Shown piece by piece: positions 1-14,949 of a stretch of 64,000 nt of DNA. The notes beneath the pieces were generated by a model. It was not told the DNA's origin, made no database searches, and saw nothing but the letters and a program-made list of their open reading frames with translations. Made by a program: the position numbers and the translations under genes. Location of the stretch: contig CM063294.1 in assembly GCA_032173965.1 (NCBI GenBank), positions 6,184,452 to 6,248,451 of the forward strand, given 5' to 3'. Position 1 is the stretch's first letter; each line of letters starts with the position of its first letter. This stretch comes from Sitta carolinensis. Lineage: Eukaryota > Chordata > Aves > Passeriformes > Sittidae.

Positions 1-3000
1 AAGAAAATCAATAAACAGAGTAATAAATAGCTTGCCTAGATAGTGCATGTCTTTCACATCAAAGACATAAAGGAGGGACAAAAAATACAGAGATCATTTT
101 GTCCTCAAAGTGAACTGTAACAGAGTGCTTGACTGGAGCTTGTTTCTCACTGGTACATGCTCCTCCTACTTCTGTGGGCAGGAGTAAACAATAGGTAAAA
201 GCTATCGAGCCATTGTGTTAAAGTTCTGGCTTTACAGTCTATATTAACTTGCTGGTAATTAATTACTACCTATACACTTAATTACAACCAGTTAAAGAAA
301 TGTAGTGCAAGTCTGTAAACAAAGCTTGGTCAATTTGAGGCAATGGGTAGTTGGAGCTAAATGAGATTTCTACTCCACTATGTTCATATGTAGCATGCTC
401 AACATTCTCAATATTAACAGCATGAGGTTGCAGGGATTCCTGAAAACTCCATGTGAAACTGGTTCCCAAAACAATCTGAACATTTATACTTCTTTAGACT
501 GACATATAATGTCCTTACAACAATGGACTTAGAGAAACTTGCTGCAGAACTGACCTAGAAACACTCCCTCAAATAAAAAACTGGGTTCACTTAGGTAAAG
601 TTTCACTACAGGTTACCAGAAGGTCACACTGACTAAATAAACACAGTATATCTAAGGAAAACAAATTATATCAGGGCTTTTATTAACTATACAAGATGAC
701 AAGTGATGTCAAGAAACACTTTGGGGTTTGCAGTGAAAACCAGTCTCTATGGAAGCACATTTCACCTCCTGCTGTTTGAGATCCAACTCACAACACTGGA
801 GTTTCCGACCCAACTGGACTCTGAAAGGCAAATGCAGCACCAGGTACCACGGAAGATCCAAAGGAGGGAAGGAAACGATACTGAAGGGGTAAGGATCAGT
901 TCCCTCAAGCACTTGCACAGAAATCATCATTAGATTGTCCCAGGATTTCTGTCTCCTCATACAGTCCTTGGGCTGCACAGCTGACCACACCTATTACCAA
1001 TTCAAGGTACAATTTAGGGAAGGTTTATTGGTTACAGTGACATGACAGCTGATGTTCCAGTCTTTTCCTTCACTGGCTATTCCTGTCCCTATGCACACTA
1101 CAGGTTTTCTGAGTTTCTCTGGCCTATGAAACTAATAACTCACACTATTTATTATTGCTTACTACTTTATTTCATTTTCTTTATTAGTGATCAAAATACT
1201 TCTATCAATAACTCTATTTGAGTCCACATGTACCATTTTAACTTTCCCTTTGGACAAGTGTAATATGCTTTAAAGTCATATTAAGGACCAGATATTTCAA
1301 AATAGCCTACATAATTACTTTCTGGGACAGAAACACAGTTTCAGTCTTCCACAAATCCACACATATCCTTAAGCACTTGAGCTAAACAGAATGAATCTTG
1401 GTTTGAGAACTGCAATTGCCGTTCCTTGTTAATCCCCAGTGTAAACTCCCAAGCACTCAGCCTGTCCAGGAAAATGTGCGTTGGTCCAACAATTCTTTTT
1501 CAACACTAAGACAGCTACAGGCAATATTGCTTGAAAAAGCACATGGTATAAATGGAATGTTGCCTGATTAGTTTCCATTTATCAAATCAATTTTCTTCCC
1601 CTAGAACACCCTCAGTTAAATCCTGAGGAATTATCCCGAATATGGTGCTGTAATAACATCCCTGCCTGACCTTTTTGCCATGATACTTGAAGGCAACACG
1701 GCAGCATCACGTTTCAACCTTCAAAATCACAGATTCCCATTAACCAATAAGTCAACAGATTACTAATACATTTTTCATGGTGAGCAAACATTAATGCCAT
1801 TATTACAATGAAAGCAAATGCTTGGCTATTTGTTTAAGAGCCTGCCCACAAGTGCTGGAGCCAGTGCAGGTCAGCACCCAGAGAGAGATGCTCACAAAGA
1901 ACAGAATGCAGCAAGATCACAGCCATGGTACATTTTGAGCTTTGTGCCTGCCCCCCAGCCTGCTCCAAAGGCACTTGTTTTATTCTCAGTTGAGTGGTGC
2001 TGCAGCAGTTCAGAACGTGGATCTGGCCACCAGGGCTGCTGCAGCAGAGGGGTCTGATGGGACAGGGAGCTCTGCTTCAGTTTTTTTCCCATGAGGAGAG
2101 CAGTGTTCCAATAGCTCCTTCAGATTAAACAACAACAAAAAAAAAAAAAAAAACAAAAACCAAACCAAACAAAACAAAACAAAACAAAAAAAAAAACCAA
2201 CCCACCTCAATATTATTGACTGAAGTTCACCTAAGACTGCACCATCAAATGCCCTAAATTTAAAGTGCTTGTTGATCTCACTCTGCCTGCCAGAACAAGG
2301 TTCCCAGGAATATAAACAGGTGGTACTTTTTGTGATTACACAACTTACTAATAAACAAAACAATTGCATCTTCAGGTGCTAATCTGCTTTTTCACAGATC
2401 ATCACTCAGTTTTCTTTTGAATCTTGGCACATTTTCTCAAATCCACCTTTGCTGACAAGTTATTATAACTATTTAGTAGCAGAAGTTTTTCAAACGGTAG
2501 ATTTCTCTCTTCTTGTTTACACCTACAAGAACATTTTAAGGTTATTTTTCAATTGTTAAGATCTAATGTTTTATGTGTCTCATCACCACAGCCTCAAAAA
2601 GTCAGACAGACTTCATGAGTTCCTTTGGAATTTGGTCTTTCATCATCAAAAGCGCATGCTGCTTTATGTAGCTATGCATAACATTTTCCATTTTCCCCCC
2701 AAAAGTTTGCAATTTTCAGAGCTGCCATTTCACAAGTGGTTTGAAAAATACTATCATAGTCTTATTTTCACAACTACATCAAGGATTTCACAGAGCACTA
2801 GGCACACACATGGGTGGGCTGACTGCAACAGAGTTAACACAGATAAATTAAGGAGGTTTTGAGCCTGAGCCTTCTGCTCATCTTGCTCGAAAACTCAGCT
2901 GCAGGTCTGTCAGCCTAGGCACACCCTCCATCCAGCCTGTCCCTTGCTTTGTGCTAAAGGTCACAGACAAAAAGAAGGGAAGGATCAGATTTTCTGGTGT

Positions 3001-6000
3001 GTCCAAACATCAAACTCGAATTTAGTGTACAGAAATCCACATTAGATTAAAGCAAAGCAGTTCATGCAGGAAAGCAGTCAAGCCATAGCAAGATGGCAAT
3101 GTAGGATAAATTAGCCTGTAATAAAGACTTCTGGAGTGATGTCTTAAAAAAATTACTTCCAGAACTCAGCTAATCTGGTTAGTTTAGATGCAGCATACAA
3201 ATAGACATCTTGCTTGTCTCTCTGCCATAGGTTATGTCTGAAACCTACTGAAAAAAATATATTTACAAAGGGAGACAGTGTATATAGCACATTTTACTCT
3301 TTACTACAACACTTTTCATTCCCAAGAATTGTTGCATTAATTTTCATTTTTAAAAAAAGGTCCAAAAAAGCAAAACATGACCAATTTGACCCTTTAATGA
3401 TACAATATTAAACAGTAAGACCAGACTCTTGGTTTTACAATACAAAGATTTCTGCCTCCTTAGTATCAAGGCAACATCTACCCTTAGAAGTCTTTGTCAC
3501 ATTTTGTTGAATATATTGGGGGAAAAAGAAAATGTTCAAAGCCTTAAAAATATAAAGAAGGAAAAGAAAACTTTCTTTTTAAAAAACAGTATTTATTTTC
3601 ATTCCCTTTAGCTAAAGGACATGGGAGGGAAACAATCTTTTAGACAGCACTAACAATTCTTTAGTATGTTAAAATTTAGGCATGTTGAACATTGGTTCAG
3701 CTTCTTTGGAAGTAACTTGGGTATACACAGAAGGAAGATAAGAACCACTGAAAAAACAGAGAGCATTGTGGTATTGACATATTCAGATTCTCTCTAGGAG
3801 AAATTCAAAGATAGCACAAAGTGGTGTCAGCTACTTCAAAATTTGGCAAAATTACACCAGCTTTAGGTTCAAGACAGAGGCTTTGTCTGATGGTTGTATT
3901 GTGTCAGAGCACTGCAGGCATGAAAGTCTTTGCAAAAGGGCACTGTGTGTTCTTTGGTACCACTGCACATCTTGGGAAAGGGAACTCTGGTGATGGGGCT
4001 GCCTGTGGAGGAATGGCATGTGCTGCACAACACTTCTCAGAGCAAGGTCCTGGAGCCTAAGCACATGGAGATGCCATGTAACAAGTACTTAAATAAAAGG
4101 AGCAAGTAACACATGCTATAATTCTTTCTAATTTTTATGGAAATACCTGCAAGAATGCTCAATGGCTGTCTCTATTCCTCTTCAAGAAAAGAAGAGCAGT
4201 CACCGAAATGGTTTCGTCCTGTTTCAGGTTTGAACTTACTGCATCATCAGAAAACAAAAATCTACAATGCTTTCATAGCCACACATTCAGTTTAAAATCC
4301 CCATCATCGATCCCACCACCTCCTTCCCTTCTGAGCAATGTCAGAAATCTGTCCATCAGCCACCATGTCCTCTGCCTCAGACCAGCATAGCTCAAAGATG
4401 GGTCTCAGAGCATCGTATTTCAGACAGCACTTGGCAAACCTAAAGGAAAAGAATCTGTTATTTGGTGAGACTGCGGTTCACAAAGCTAGAGTGGCACCAA
4501 GTGGTGAGAGGATGAATTTGGGTCTTATCATGTGTATTTTTTCAATCACACTAGAAGCCACACTTGACATAAGTTAAAATAAGATGGTTCAGCATCTCAC
4601 TTTCACAGGGGAGCCCAGGATTTTTAGAAATCCTACATAATCCACACACACACACAAAAATAACAAGGGTAGAACTTCCCACAGAAAACTCTTCAGCGAG
4701 TGAAATTCAGGATTACTAGTTAGACAAAAAGCATTTGAATGTCAGTAACGAGTAGAAAGTGAACAAAGATACCCTAATTTTCATAATCAGATACAGCCAC
4801 AATTAGTGTATTTTAAAAGCAGCACCTTTTTATTTATTTGCCTCCTTTCTACCATATGTGAATGCAAGCCACCCCCATTCTAAGAATGTCTTGCACACTG
4901 TCACTCACACCTCAGAAACAAAGGTACAAACAAACCCAAAACACAACAACTACAAAAACCACAAAGCCACCAAACAGCCCATTCCAAGGACACTGTGTGC
5001 CTTCAAAGATCATGGCAGGAAAAGAATATTCCCCTCTGCTCGGTAATAATAACCATACACTTCATCTCACTCTTCTCCCTGAAATACCAGACTTGTAATC
5101 AAACCCAAGGAACAGAAGACAGATGAGTAGTTCTGTGAATAATAGTTTAAAACACCCCAAACCAAAAAACTAGTAAAACACAGACATCTCCCCACCCCCC
5201 ACTCCTGTGCTGTTCTTCTCAACAAAAAATCTCCTACAGCTATCTCAAGGGCATCAGTGCATTATTTCTATAGAAAATGAGAGATTGTTTTCATCATACA
5301 TTTGTACTGGCTAACACCTAATAAGAGCTACTATTTACCCAGGCAACTGACAAAAGTGCTCATTTACGTGGAAGAAATTATTTGATGTCAAACATTTCTT
5401 GGCTACTTTGGCCCAGTTTTACAAGTAGGGAAAGACAATTTCACCTTTTGCTTGGTTTTACAGGTATGCTCAGGATAAAAATGTCATTATCATGGGAACA
5501 GTAGCTAAACCTAAAACTGAATGACTATGCTCACAAACCTAGAAAAAATAAAAAGTGATTACTATTGTGACCAAATCCTTGAAAAGATATGAATAGGAGG
5601 TACGTGTAATAAAAAAATCACAGACAAGGTCAGTTAAGTAATTTACAGTTATTTTCATATCTACAGAAAATCAAGTCTTGGAGAAGTGAGTAACTGAAAG
5701 GTGAAGCCCTATAAAAACAGGTCTTTGCTCCACCTGATGCATCCCAGTAACCATGGGCAGGTTTATGATATACACCAATGCAAAGATGACAGCCCAAGAG
5801 TGCAGCTGGGGTGAGACTTCACATAAGTAATTTAGAAAACAGCAGAGGCTCTGAGGTTCAAACAGCCAGAAAAGTTCTCGAAGCTTTTGACCCCTTTGAG
5901 GTGCCCAGGTTGTCAGTAAAAGGATTACATTATGACAATCATCAGGTGGTTTAGACCTCCTGGTAGCAATGCTCCATCTTCACTTCAAAAGAGATGATAC

Positions 6001-9000
6001 AAAATGTGAGATATGAAGATTTCTATTACACAAAACCACTAAAATGTCTTTTCCTGCTTTTTAAAATTGAAATTCAAAGTTACATTCTGTGTGTGAACAT
6101 CCCAACTGCAAACTAATGCTTTGTCCATAAGCTCAGCTTTCTTTCTTACTTTTAACAGATGGCAGTAATGTTGATCTACACATTAACAGCAACTGATTTC
6201 CAATTCCAAAACAAGTGAAATGATCTTTGTATCATTTCCCACAGAGAAGTAATTAATAGATATTTTCAAGCTGCTTGGACATCCGCCAGTAAGGGTGGGA
6301 TTTTTTTTGTTTGCTTTGGGGTCCTTTTTGTGGTGGTTTTTTTTTCCTCCTTCTAACTGCTGTGCAATATTTACAGCCTATATTTCTCAAAGTGTTGCAC
6401 ACTTTACTTTTTTGAGATGCCTCATACCTCATTTCATTCTCTCATGCTTACAAGAAGGTTTCACTGTGATTTGTTGCAATTGAGACACCCCCACTTTCAC
6501 CTCCTGTCCCAGACTAAACAGGATCCTCCAGCCAAACTCAAACCCTTCTGAAAGCCAGACAATGGAGACTGCAGCTGTGCTGTGGATATTCCTTCATCAC
6601 TTCCCCATCTTCCCCAGCTCCAGCCATTTGTCCAATTTCAGTATTGACAAGTTTTGTGCTTAACCTATAAAAACTTTAGGAGTAAGTTATGAACTTCACA
6701 TAGTGTATTTGTACCAAGCACAACAGCCTCCCAATCTAAGGAACAGTTCCTGTTAATTTCTGTTTATTATGAGAGCTTTGAAAGGAACAAGGTAATAGGA
6801 CTGTGTTGTCTGTAAAGACACAACTTCCCCGGTTGCTTCTATTTTGGTTGTTATAAAAAAATGAGGGGGGAAAACAAAACGAAATAATCCTCATGTCCAC
6901 TGAGGTTAGCATGCAGTCCTTTTTTAACTCCACAAGGATAGATCTATGCTTCCTTGGAGAAGTGGAAACTCATATATCTTACAATAGCACTCATCTCCTT
7001 GGAGCTTTAGCCACTGGTAGCGAATTGTTTGAGAATAAAAAATACTACCTACCAATTTATTGCAAATGAGAAGTTGCATGTTGTGCTATATTTTGAGTTC
7101 TTTCATGAATGAGTGTTTATTCTGGGAGAAGTGGATATGGATGAATAGATGACTAAAGTACCAACTGCTTTTTTAAAAGAAGAATTATCTGAAATCAAAT
7201 CTTCTTTGTTGGATGAAACATAAATTGCAGAGGGAATATTTAACCATGTAAGGAGAAAACGCACAGATAAGGTACCACAGAGTACATTTAGCAGAGGTAA
7301 TTGTCTTTATCACTTGCTCTTTCAAACAAGTTTCTAATGGAGTGTTTTGTCTAAATAACAAAATGCACTGTCATTAATATCCTCTGATACAGATTTCTTG
7401 ACAATTAGGTTTTAATGATAACCAAGTGCTGGCATTTGGATTGCTTGGCAGATAAAACTTCTGTTTGCTCAAGACACCTCAAGCCAACTTCACCCTTTTG
7501 TGCTAAGGCAGAAAAACCCACAGTAAATCACTCAGTGGGTTTAGCAGCATTTTTAACTGCAGCTGGTAATATTGACTTCACAGTCTGTGATGATGACTCT
7601 CTTTCAGGTCAGGCATCCTTATTTTGTCCCATTTTTGGTCTACCTTCCTCAATTCCCATTTTATGGTTTTATTCCAAGTTTAGAGTATGCATTCTGACAC
7701 CACCACAGTGGAATTGACAACTGCATTCCAAGATACTGTTTACTAAGAAAAATTATCCACATTACATGTGCTATACATAACCCACCCTTAACATCTCCTT
7801 TAGCTAATTGCTGGGAAAAATCTCTTTGTTTTGCTAATTACCACTGTGCACGGAGATTCACAATGCAAAGACTAAAGGATAGCAGAGCAGAAGGGGTCAT
7901 TTCAGTTACTGCTGTCATATATGACCATGCTTGGTTTTATTTAATTTGCTTTCAGAGAGCATTTCAACTAGCTGAAATATCTAAAAGGCTACTAATTATC
8001 CTTCTTGAAAGAAAAGAATTATAATGAGTTTCTTATAAAAGTCCATCTACTTCTCCTAGTTCTGTCTAATCACTTGCTACTTGTGTGCAAATGGATTTGG
8101 TCTCATACATAATAATAATAGTGACAGATGTTTTTCTGCCAGTCAAATTTAAAATTCAAACTTCAGTTGATTATTATGAGTAATCTACAATTTCCTCCAT
8201 AATTAAGGCTTCAACTTTGTTCACATTAACAAGTTCAATTTTGACCTCCCCCTCACATCTATTAATGAAGGAGAACTTAAGTGATACGTGATAATCATGG
8301 CAGAAGAAGAATTTTCCTTCCAATTCAGAGTAAAGCGAAGGAGGAAATTCCAATTTATGTCAATGCCTTATGGATATTGCTACATCTAGTAATCTGTCAC
8401 TTTACTGGAGGGAGAGGAGGAAAGCAATAGAACTTTACTGGACTGGAAGCACTTTCTCATGCTCAGAACTGAAGCTGAGAGAACAGAAGTATGATTTTAA
8501 ATCTAATTGGCAACTGCTTTACTAAGATCAGGACTGACTATGGGATAAGAAATACCAGGCAACAAACAAACACTATAGCTATCTTCCCTCTATTTTTGCC
8601 TCATTAAAACAACCTACCTTCCTCCAACCACCATCAGTAGGACCCAAAGAAAAGCAGAAAATTTTCAAAACACAGCAGAATTGATTTGGATGAACTGAAT
8701 GCAGCCCAATGATAACTGATTTATGATGTTTCACTATTAAAAGTACTCGTTGGATTTCTAAAAATTCCTGTTTGGGCAGTGTCTAACAGAGAGAGAAGGA
8801 AGGTGAGAAGACTTAGTTTAATGGATTTATCTACTGACAGTCACAGGGACAATGTTTTGTTACCCAGAGTCCAATTTTAAAAGTTATTAAGATTTTAATA
8901 GGCTCACTAAATCGCTGTGTTGACTCTGACAACCTAATTTAGGTTCCCTGGCAGTTTCAGAGATGCTGCATTAACTGTTGGAGCTGGCCAGTTTAAATAA

Positions 9001-9749
9001 ACTCCTTGCTTCAGAACAGCCACAAACCAAAGCAAACTGCAGAATAGCTCAGGTTAGAGGATTCAAAAACAACTGAGGGACTTGAAGAGGCAATATAGAG
9101 CCAGGACCCACAGTGAATTTCTAAACAGACCTGTGTTTGCTATGCAGGACAGAAAGCACCAAGGAATGTCCTTTCTGAACTGCTTAAGGGGAAAAAAAAT
9201 TATCTTGGTTTTACTTTTGCATGCAGCTCACCAAGCAGTAGCAGGGAGAATGAAATACAGCTAAGGAAGTTGTAGTTTCGGAATTATTTATTTTTTATAA
9301 AAACTGTTGTTTTAGTCTAGAACTTGTGGTTACTCAAAACTCACTCAGATAGAAGCCATGAATTAAAATTTTGGTTGCTGAAATTACTTCTATGAAGTTT
9401 TTACTTCTAAATAGTGAGAAAAACAAAGAAAAACAAAAAGAAAAAATACTTTCCATTTGTGGGTTTTATTGTCTGGCTTTTTCTTTAAACAATTTGTTTT
9501 CCTCTCATCAGCAACAAAATAAAAAGGGAAGAGAATTAAATAAAATCTCTTTCAATAGCAGTATACTTTATTCCAGTATTTTTAAAATAAACTAAGAAAT
9601 ATATAAACTTATAACTGGTCATTGATCTTCCACAAGCTTCTAAAAAGTATTTAAGAGTGATATTTATTACAACAGAACTTAAGACTGGCCATTTATCAAG
9701 TAACCACTCCAAGTATTAATTAAAGTTTTTAAACATCATAGGACTGTCA

Positions 9750-9750
<1 letters not shown>
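1..9750. other. Gene-free intergenic sequence
   Basis: It is AT-rich, with only short random-looking frames of at most 119 codons, one of them over the poly-A tract at 2.1 kb. There is a T-rich patch at 6300-6350. The stretch 7930-8040 is rich in TAATTA-type motifs and may be regulatory, but this is a guess. No gene or RNA was recognised. Confidence 0.7.
2129..2203 (+). repeat. A-rich tract with (CAAAA)n
   Basis: ACAACAAC leads into A17, then CAAAAC/CCAAAC repeats, (AAAAC)n and A11. It is low-complexity DNA. The poly-F/L minus-strand frame over it is an artefact. Confidence 0.9.

Positions 9751-9792
<42 letters not shown>
9751..9792 (+). repeat. Poly-A run of 42 bases
   Basis: It is an uninterrupted A tract between GACTGTCAC and CCAAACCTG. 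A tract of this length could be the tail of a retrocopy, but the preceding sequence shows no recognisable retroposon and no flanking direct repeat was found. Confidence 0.95.
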
Positions 9793-9794
<2 letters not shown>

Positions 9795-12700
9795 AAACCT
9801 GCCATCTTAAGAAGCCAAGACACCAAGGAAATTTAACACGGCTTTGAAATTGGCATTACCTAAAACACAAGTTCCTGCTCGAGGAAAGGAGCTCTCCATG
9901 TCCGCAGGACACAACTTTGTAGGAAGCAGTGAGCAGAGGTGGACATTGAGCCTGTTCCCCCAGTGCAGGGCAGATCTCCCTGGGCAGGGAGGAGTGAGTT
10001 CAGGGGCAGGAGGGAAAGGCCTCCCACCATCCTGCAGCAGCCACGGTGAGGCGGGAGAGCTCCAGGGTCTGGCAGGGGTGGACCACGAGCCTGAATTAAT
10101 TACAATGCTCTCACATTTGCCTTGTGGGCAGGCACCAAAGAAAATTCCCATAAACATCAAGTTCAGAACAAAACACCACTATGAACACATCTTAAAGCCA
10201 CTCCTGACTCTACCCTGGCGACATCACAATCCATCTCTGGAAACATCAGCTTTATCAGTCTAATTAGCAACCTGTGTCATCATGGCAATGAAAGAACATA
10301 AACCATTGTATGCATTACATGCACAAAATATACAGATCTGTTTCCAATCCCATACAAACTGCCTGTCACAATGAAGTCATTCACTGTGAGAAGCCAATAT
10401 ACACTCACACACCTTTTTTTAAACTAAGATAACGGGCACACTGCTGCTACTGGGCAAATCCTCACCATACATTATATTGCACTTCCCAACAGTTTTGATG
10501 AAAACTACAGGTGGAGACAATTATAATAGGAACATCTAATTGAAATTCATCTCCCTTTTGCCTTGGATGGAAGACACGCTGCTTGAGCCCTGAAACAGAT
10601 TCAATTTCTTTTAAACCGCGTGCAGATTTTCAGGCAAAATTGATTTATTAAAAAAAGTTTTGAAGACTCCTGAAAAAGTTCAGAATGTTCCAAATGCTTT
10701 GTGACTGTATTTATGGCATCTGTGATTCTTCTACCTTCAGGAAAGATCCTTGCCAAAGCCAGGAGAAATGTAAAGCCCACAGAGGTCTCTCCTTTTCATG
10801 GGAGTGACATCTTCCACTGACGTGTCCAGTCACATCAGGTCCTTGTGGATTCATTCATTAGTTCTTATTCAGGAGGGTTCCTTCCAACACTTTCCCATCA
10901 AAACACAGACAGCTCACCTGCCTTTCCCCTTTCAAAATCATTGTGTGACTCAAAGAAGCAACTTGTGCATTTTGCAGGTTTTTTTCCTGTTTTGGTGTTT
11001 TGCAAGTAGACAGATTCAGAGCTGACAGTTATACAGAAGATTTAGAGGGGGAAAAAACCAAACACCACCACAGCATTCCCCTCTCCTCCCATTTGGATAC
11101 AATCCAGAAGTCAAGAATAAAAACTTATAGCAAACCCAACTTAATTGTGGACAGTAATTGTCTGACCCTCCATAAAGAATAAAGATATTGAACAAGATGT
11201 TTGAAGAAGTGTTTGTAACAAATAGTAGCTAACATGGCCTTCCTCTTCCTGCTATTTATTGATATAATCCCTTTTCAAGTTAATTCAATGAAGAGCCTGC
11301 TCTGTCATGTAAACTGATCAATAATCCAATTACATGACAGAAATTGATACTCTCCTTCTTCTGCTATTGTCTCCAAGCACCAGGCACAACAGAAAACAGA
11401 GATCTCCTCCAACCATCACATGCACACAAAAACCAGCAGCCCTGAACACCAGGACCTGACCTTCAGTGCTGTGATTGCAAAGTCAGAGTGCAGGAATGTG
11501 GAAATTAAGGATGCTGACAAGTACTTCACCAGGCAATAGTAGCCCTCATTCCTGCTCACTGCTCAAATGACATCATCAAAACAGGATTTTATTTTTATTA
11601 TAACCAATATTAGGCACAGAAATAAAGGGTTACCAGAAGAAAACAGATATTTAGAAATCAACCTCATTATATAAATGGATCCTGGATTCAGAATTTGGAC
11701 ATGCTTTACTATTAGAGTTCAAGCATTTGTTGCTGTATTTTCTTTTACTGTATATACACAGGGAAGTACTAAAGGTGTCACTTTTAAGAAATTACAGTTA
11801 ATAGAGAAGTATTTATCACTGCTTGAGAAGCCAGTGACAAACCTGCTTTCTATCAGTGTGGTTTCAGAATGGAGACTTTCCCTTTTGCTGTTTCTGTTAT
11901 CTTAATAAATGAAATACAACATAAGTATCTGCTCCTCTTCCCTGCATTTAGGCAACAATCATTAAAGTAAGCTGAAACACTTCTACACTTAATTCCCACA
12001 TACAATTCCTCATGAGATGAAAAAGGTGGGATGGCAAGAGCTACAGCAACAGCAGGCCAGGGCAACTAACACAGGCACTGAAGTCTGGACCTGAGATAAC
12101 TCTCAAGGAAAGCATTTCTCAGAAGCTGGCAGAAGATTACAGGAGAATTCCAAAGAGCAAAAATGAAAAGATATGGAAATATTTTGTATAGTACAATACC
12201 CCTATGACAGGACATGCAGTCATCCAGCTCTTCTGGTGTGGTATCCTGAGCCATTCCTTACCTTTAGCAATAACTAGCACTACAATAAATATACAGGTAC
12301 TATACATGGGAAAGGGAAACTGATATAAAATATTCGTTTCTGATAGCGTTTTATTTGCCTAAAAGGGAACCAAAGCAAGGCACACCTCAAAGATAAGAGA
12401 AAAAGTTGCTTGATGTACACACATATGAATTATTGACACTGGGAAACCCGTACAAGAACCAGCGTGGATCTCCTGAAAGCATAAGCAGTCAGAAAACACA
12501 CTAAACTGACCATCTGTTCCTCTCTGATAACATGAAATTAAGTAATTTATTTATTCAGCATTTAAACCCTCTCCCTTCTCTTCAGATTAGTCAAGGATGA
12601 TTATGCTAAATCCAGATGTAGTTAACATATTGTGCACTCAAGTGAGCAATGTCCTTCCAGCACAGGACTTGCCTCCTGGCCACCCACCCTCAGAATCTCA

Positions 12701-14949
12701 GCTGTGGTGCCTCGAAGACCCTGTTTGCCCAAGACCCTGCTCCAGGGCAGAATTCCACCCTGCCCCGTGGGGACCAGGCACCCCTGAGCTGACACACACA
12801 TCTGGCTGCAGCTCCTCCCTTTCTACAGAGCACAGCTCTGCCTATTTTAAACCCTTGCTTGGTGCAGTTTTAAAGCAAGACATTTACCACAGTTCTGCAG
12901 AATTCTCTGAGGTTGGGTGTTTTGCTTAGATTGGGTTTGGGGATTCTTTCAGGATGAAAAGGCTGCATTGGGAAGAGAGCACTAGAAGAGCAGCTGCAGG
13001 AACTGCAGGCCTGCATCCCACACTGATGCCTCTGCAGTTGCAGAACCTCTGACAGAAAACCTCTGCACATTCTGGTGCTGCACACAGACAGCCCTTCCCT
13101 GGAACCTTCTCAGGATGACACATTCTCATCTGCAATGGCTTTGGGATTAGCCTCTAGGAACTCATTAGAAAATGAGTCCAGCTTTTCAATGGACTAAAGC
13201 TTTTTGCCATAAAGGTAGATATGATAAAGGTTCTTTTATAGCAGGTCCTCTGTATTTTTCCAGGAAAAGAATGCCAACTTAAGATATCCTGAGCTAAGGT
13301 CAGCCTTTGTTTCGTAGGTTTGATTTATGACATTTCAGCAGCCTCGACTGGCATTTCTTTGAGGTGCCCAAAAGCCCTTGATTCTCATATATATTTAGCC
13401 TTTCTTCTATTTGCTTTTGCTATTAAGGCATAAAGGCTGGATTGAACTGTTCATCCCACTTGTAAACCAAGAGGAACAAAGTCCCATAAAGCTCAGCAGC
13501 TTACCTTCGTTTGTCTTGCACATCCACACATCCTTTCAAACCAAATTACTGCTCTGAAAAGTGAAGGTGTGATTTACACCAGCTCACTAAGGGCATTTTT
13601 CACATGATAACTACTTAGTTCCAAAAACTGCACATCAAAACAAGTTTTTACTATTTTACCTGCAAGTTAGCAGCATATATTGTTTCTATATTTTAAACAC
13701 AAATGTGATTTTTCACTGAAAATCCATGATTTAGCTCAGATTCACCTAAAACTTAACTGTGATTTGTCACAAACAGAAAACTGCAAAAAGTTCCAAGTGC
13801 CTCTCCACTTCTAGCAATAGTGTTGAAGGAACTTGGGTAGGATAATGTGAAGCTGAGAAAAACCCAAAATATTTAACCTCAGTGAAGCTACAAGGTAAGG
13901 TTTTAGAAAACTTGGCAGATTAGGAGCCCCTTACCTGGGCCCCTGGTGACAAATCCAAGAAATATCTGTGTTGACATTAACATCTTGACTTTCATGTCTG
14001 GATTCCTCTGACATGAAACACCAGTTGTACAAAACAAAACACATACCTCAACTGAATTAATAAAAATGCCTTCAAAAATATAATATATTTCATTTGTATG
14101 TCCTTATATTGGAGAGGAGTGGTAAAACAACTTTATAAATATGAATTTCAAAGTAATACACAATACTCCCATAAACAAAGATCCTACTATATAGTGTGAG
14201 GAACCTATCAAAATGGTATTTTTATGGGCTATCTGAACAGAAATTGATGCAACATTCAAAGCAGCAGGAAACTCTCAATATAAAAATATGTACCTTACTT
14301 TCCTCTCACTCCATTTTAATGTTCCTATTTCTCGCAGGTTAGTAAGGTTTGGGGTTGGACTTCTTTCTAATCAACTAAAATCACTGAAGAACACAGCAGT
14401 CAAATAAAAATATGATTAAGCAAGTTAAAGTTTATCTGCAGGTAGAGTCAAAGACTCTGGATCTATAATAAATTCTAGTTTTCTAAAACTTTGCACTTTC
14501 CATTTAATTTTGCTGATTTATGAGTCAGTCTCCTGGGTGCTAACTGTATATAAAAGAAACATTAACTCAGCGGAGGCAACAGTTTGTTTTTTAATAATAA
14601 AAAATGCATACTGTTTATACCATTATTGCTTAGGAAATTAGATAAGATCCTTCCTAATACCCTGCACACAGGATACTGTAGCAAACCACTTAAAGTGCAA
14701 TAATAGAGTATTGACTGGGCACAGGCATAATGCAAGCCAGTGCTCCCCCCAGGGCAGACAGTCCCACGCTGTTAGAGCCTTGTTTGTTTGGTCCACATTA
14801 ACATATGTTTGTTCCACATTAACAGAAAAAAAATTTGAAAAGAGATTACCACCTCTAAGGCATAAAAAGATCAAATTTAAGTGAAATATTTTGTGGTTAT
14901 TTCATAATAAACACTGTTCATAAGAATCAGTGTTTATTTAATAAACAAA
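9793..14949. other. Gene-free intergenic sequence
   Basis: There is a modest GC-rich patch at 9880-10090 giving overlapping frames on both strands and another at 12640-12860; neither encodes a recognisable protein. It contains the inverted repeat at 11301. Confidence 0.65.
11301..11341. other. Inverted repeat, 12-bp arms, 17-bp spacer
   Basis: TCTGTCATGTAA (11301-11312) and TTACATGACAGA (11330-11341) are exact reverse complements. The spacer includes TGATCAATAATCCAA, which resembles homeodomain/PBX sites. The stem is too short for a typical microRNA precursor. Confidence 0.9.

Noticed and set aside
11301..11341. MicroRNA precursor at the 12-bp inverted repeat
   Set aside because: The stem is only 12 bp with a 17-base loop, and flanking bases do not extend the pairing.
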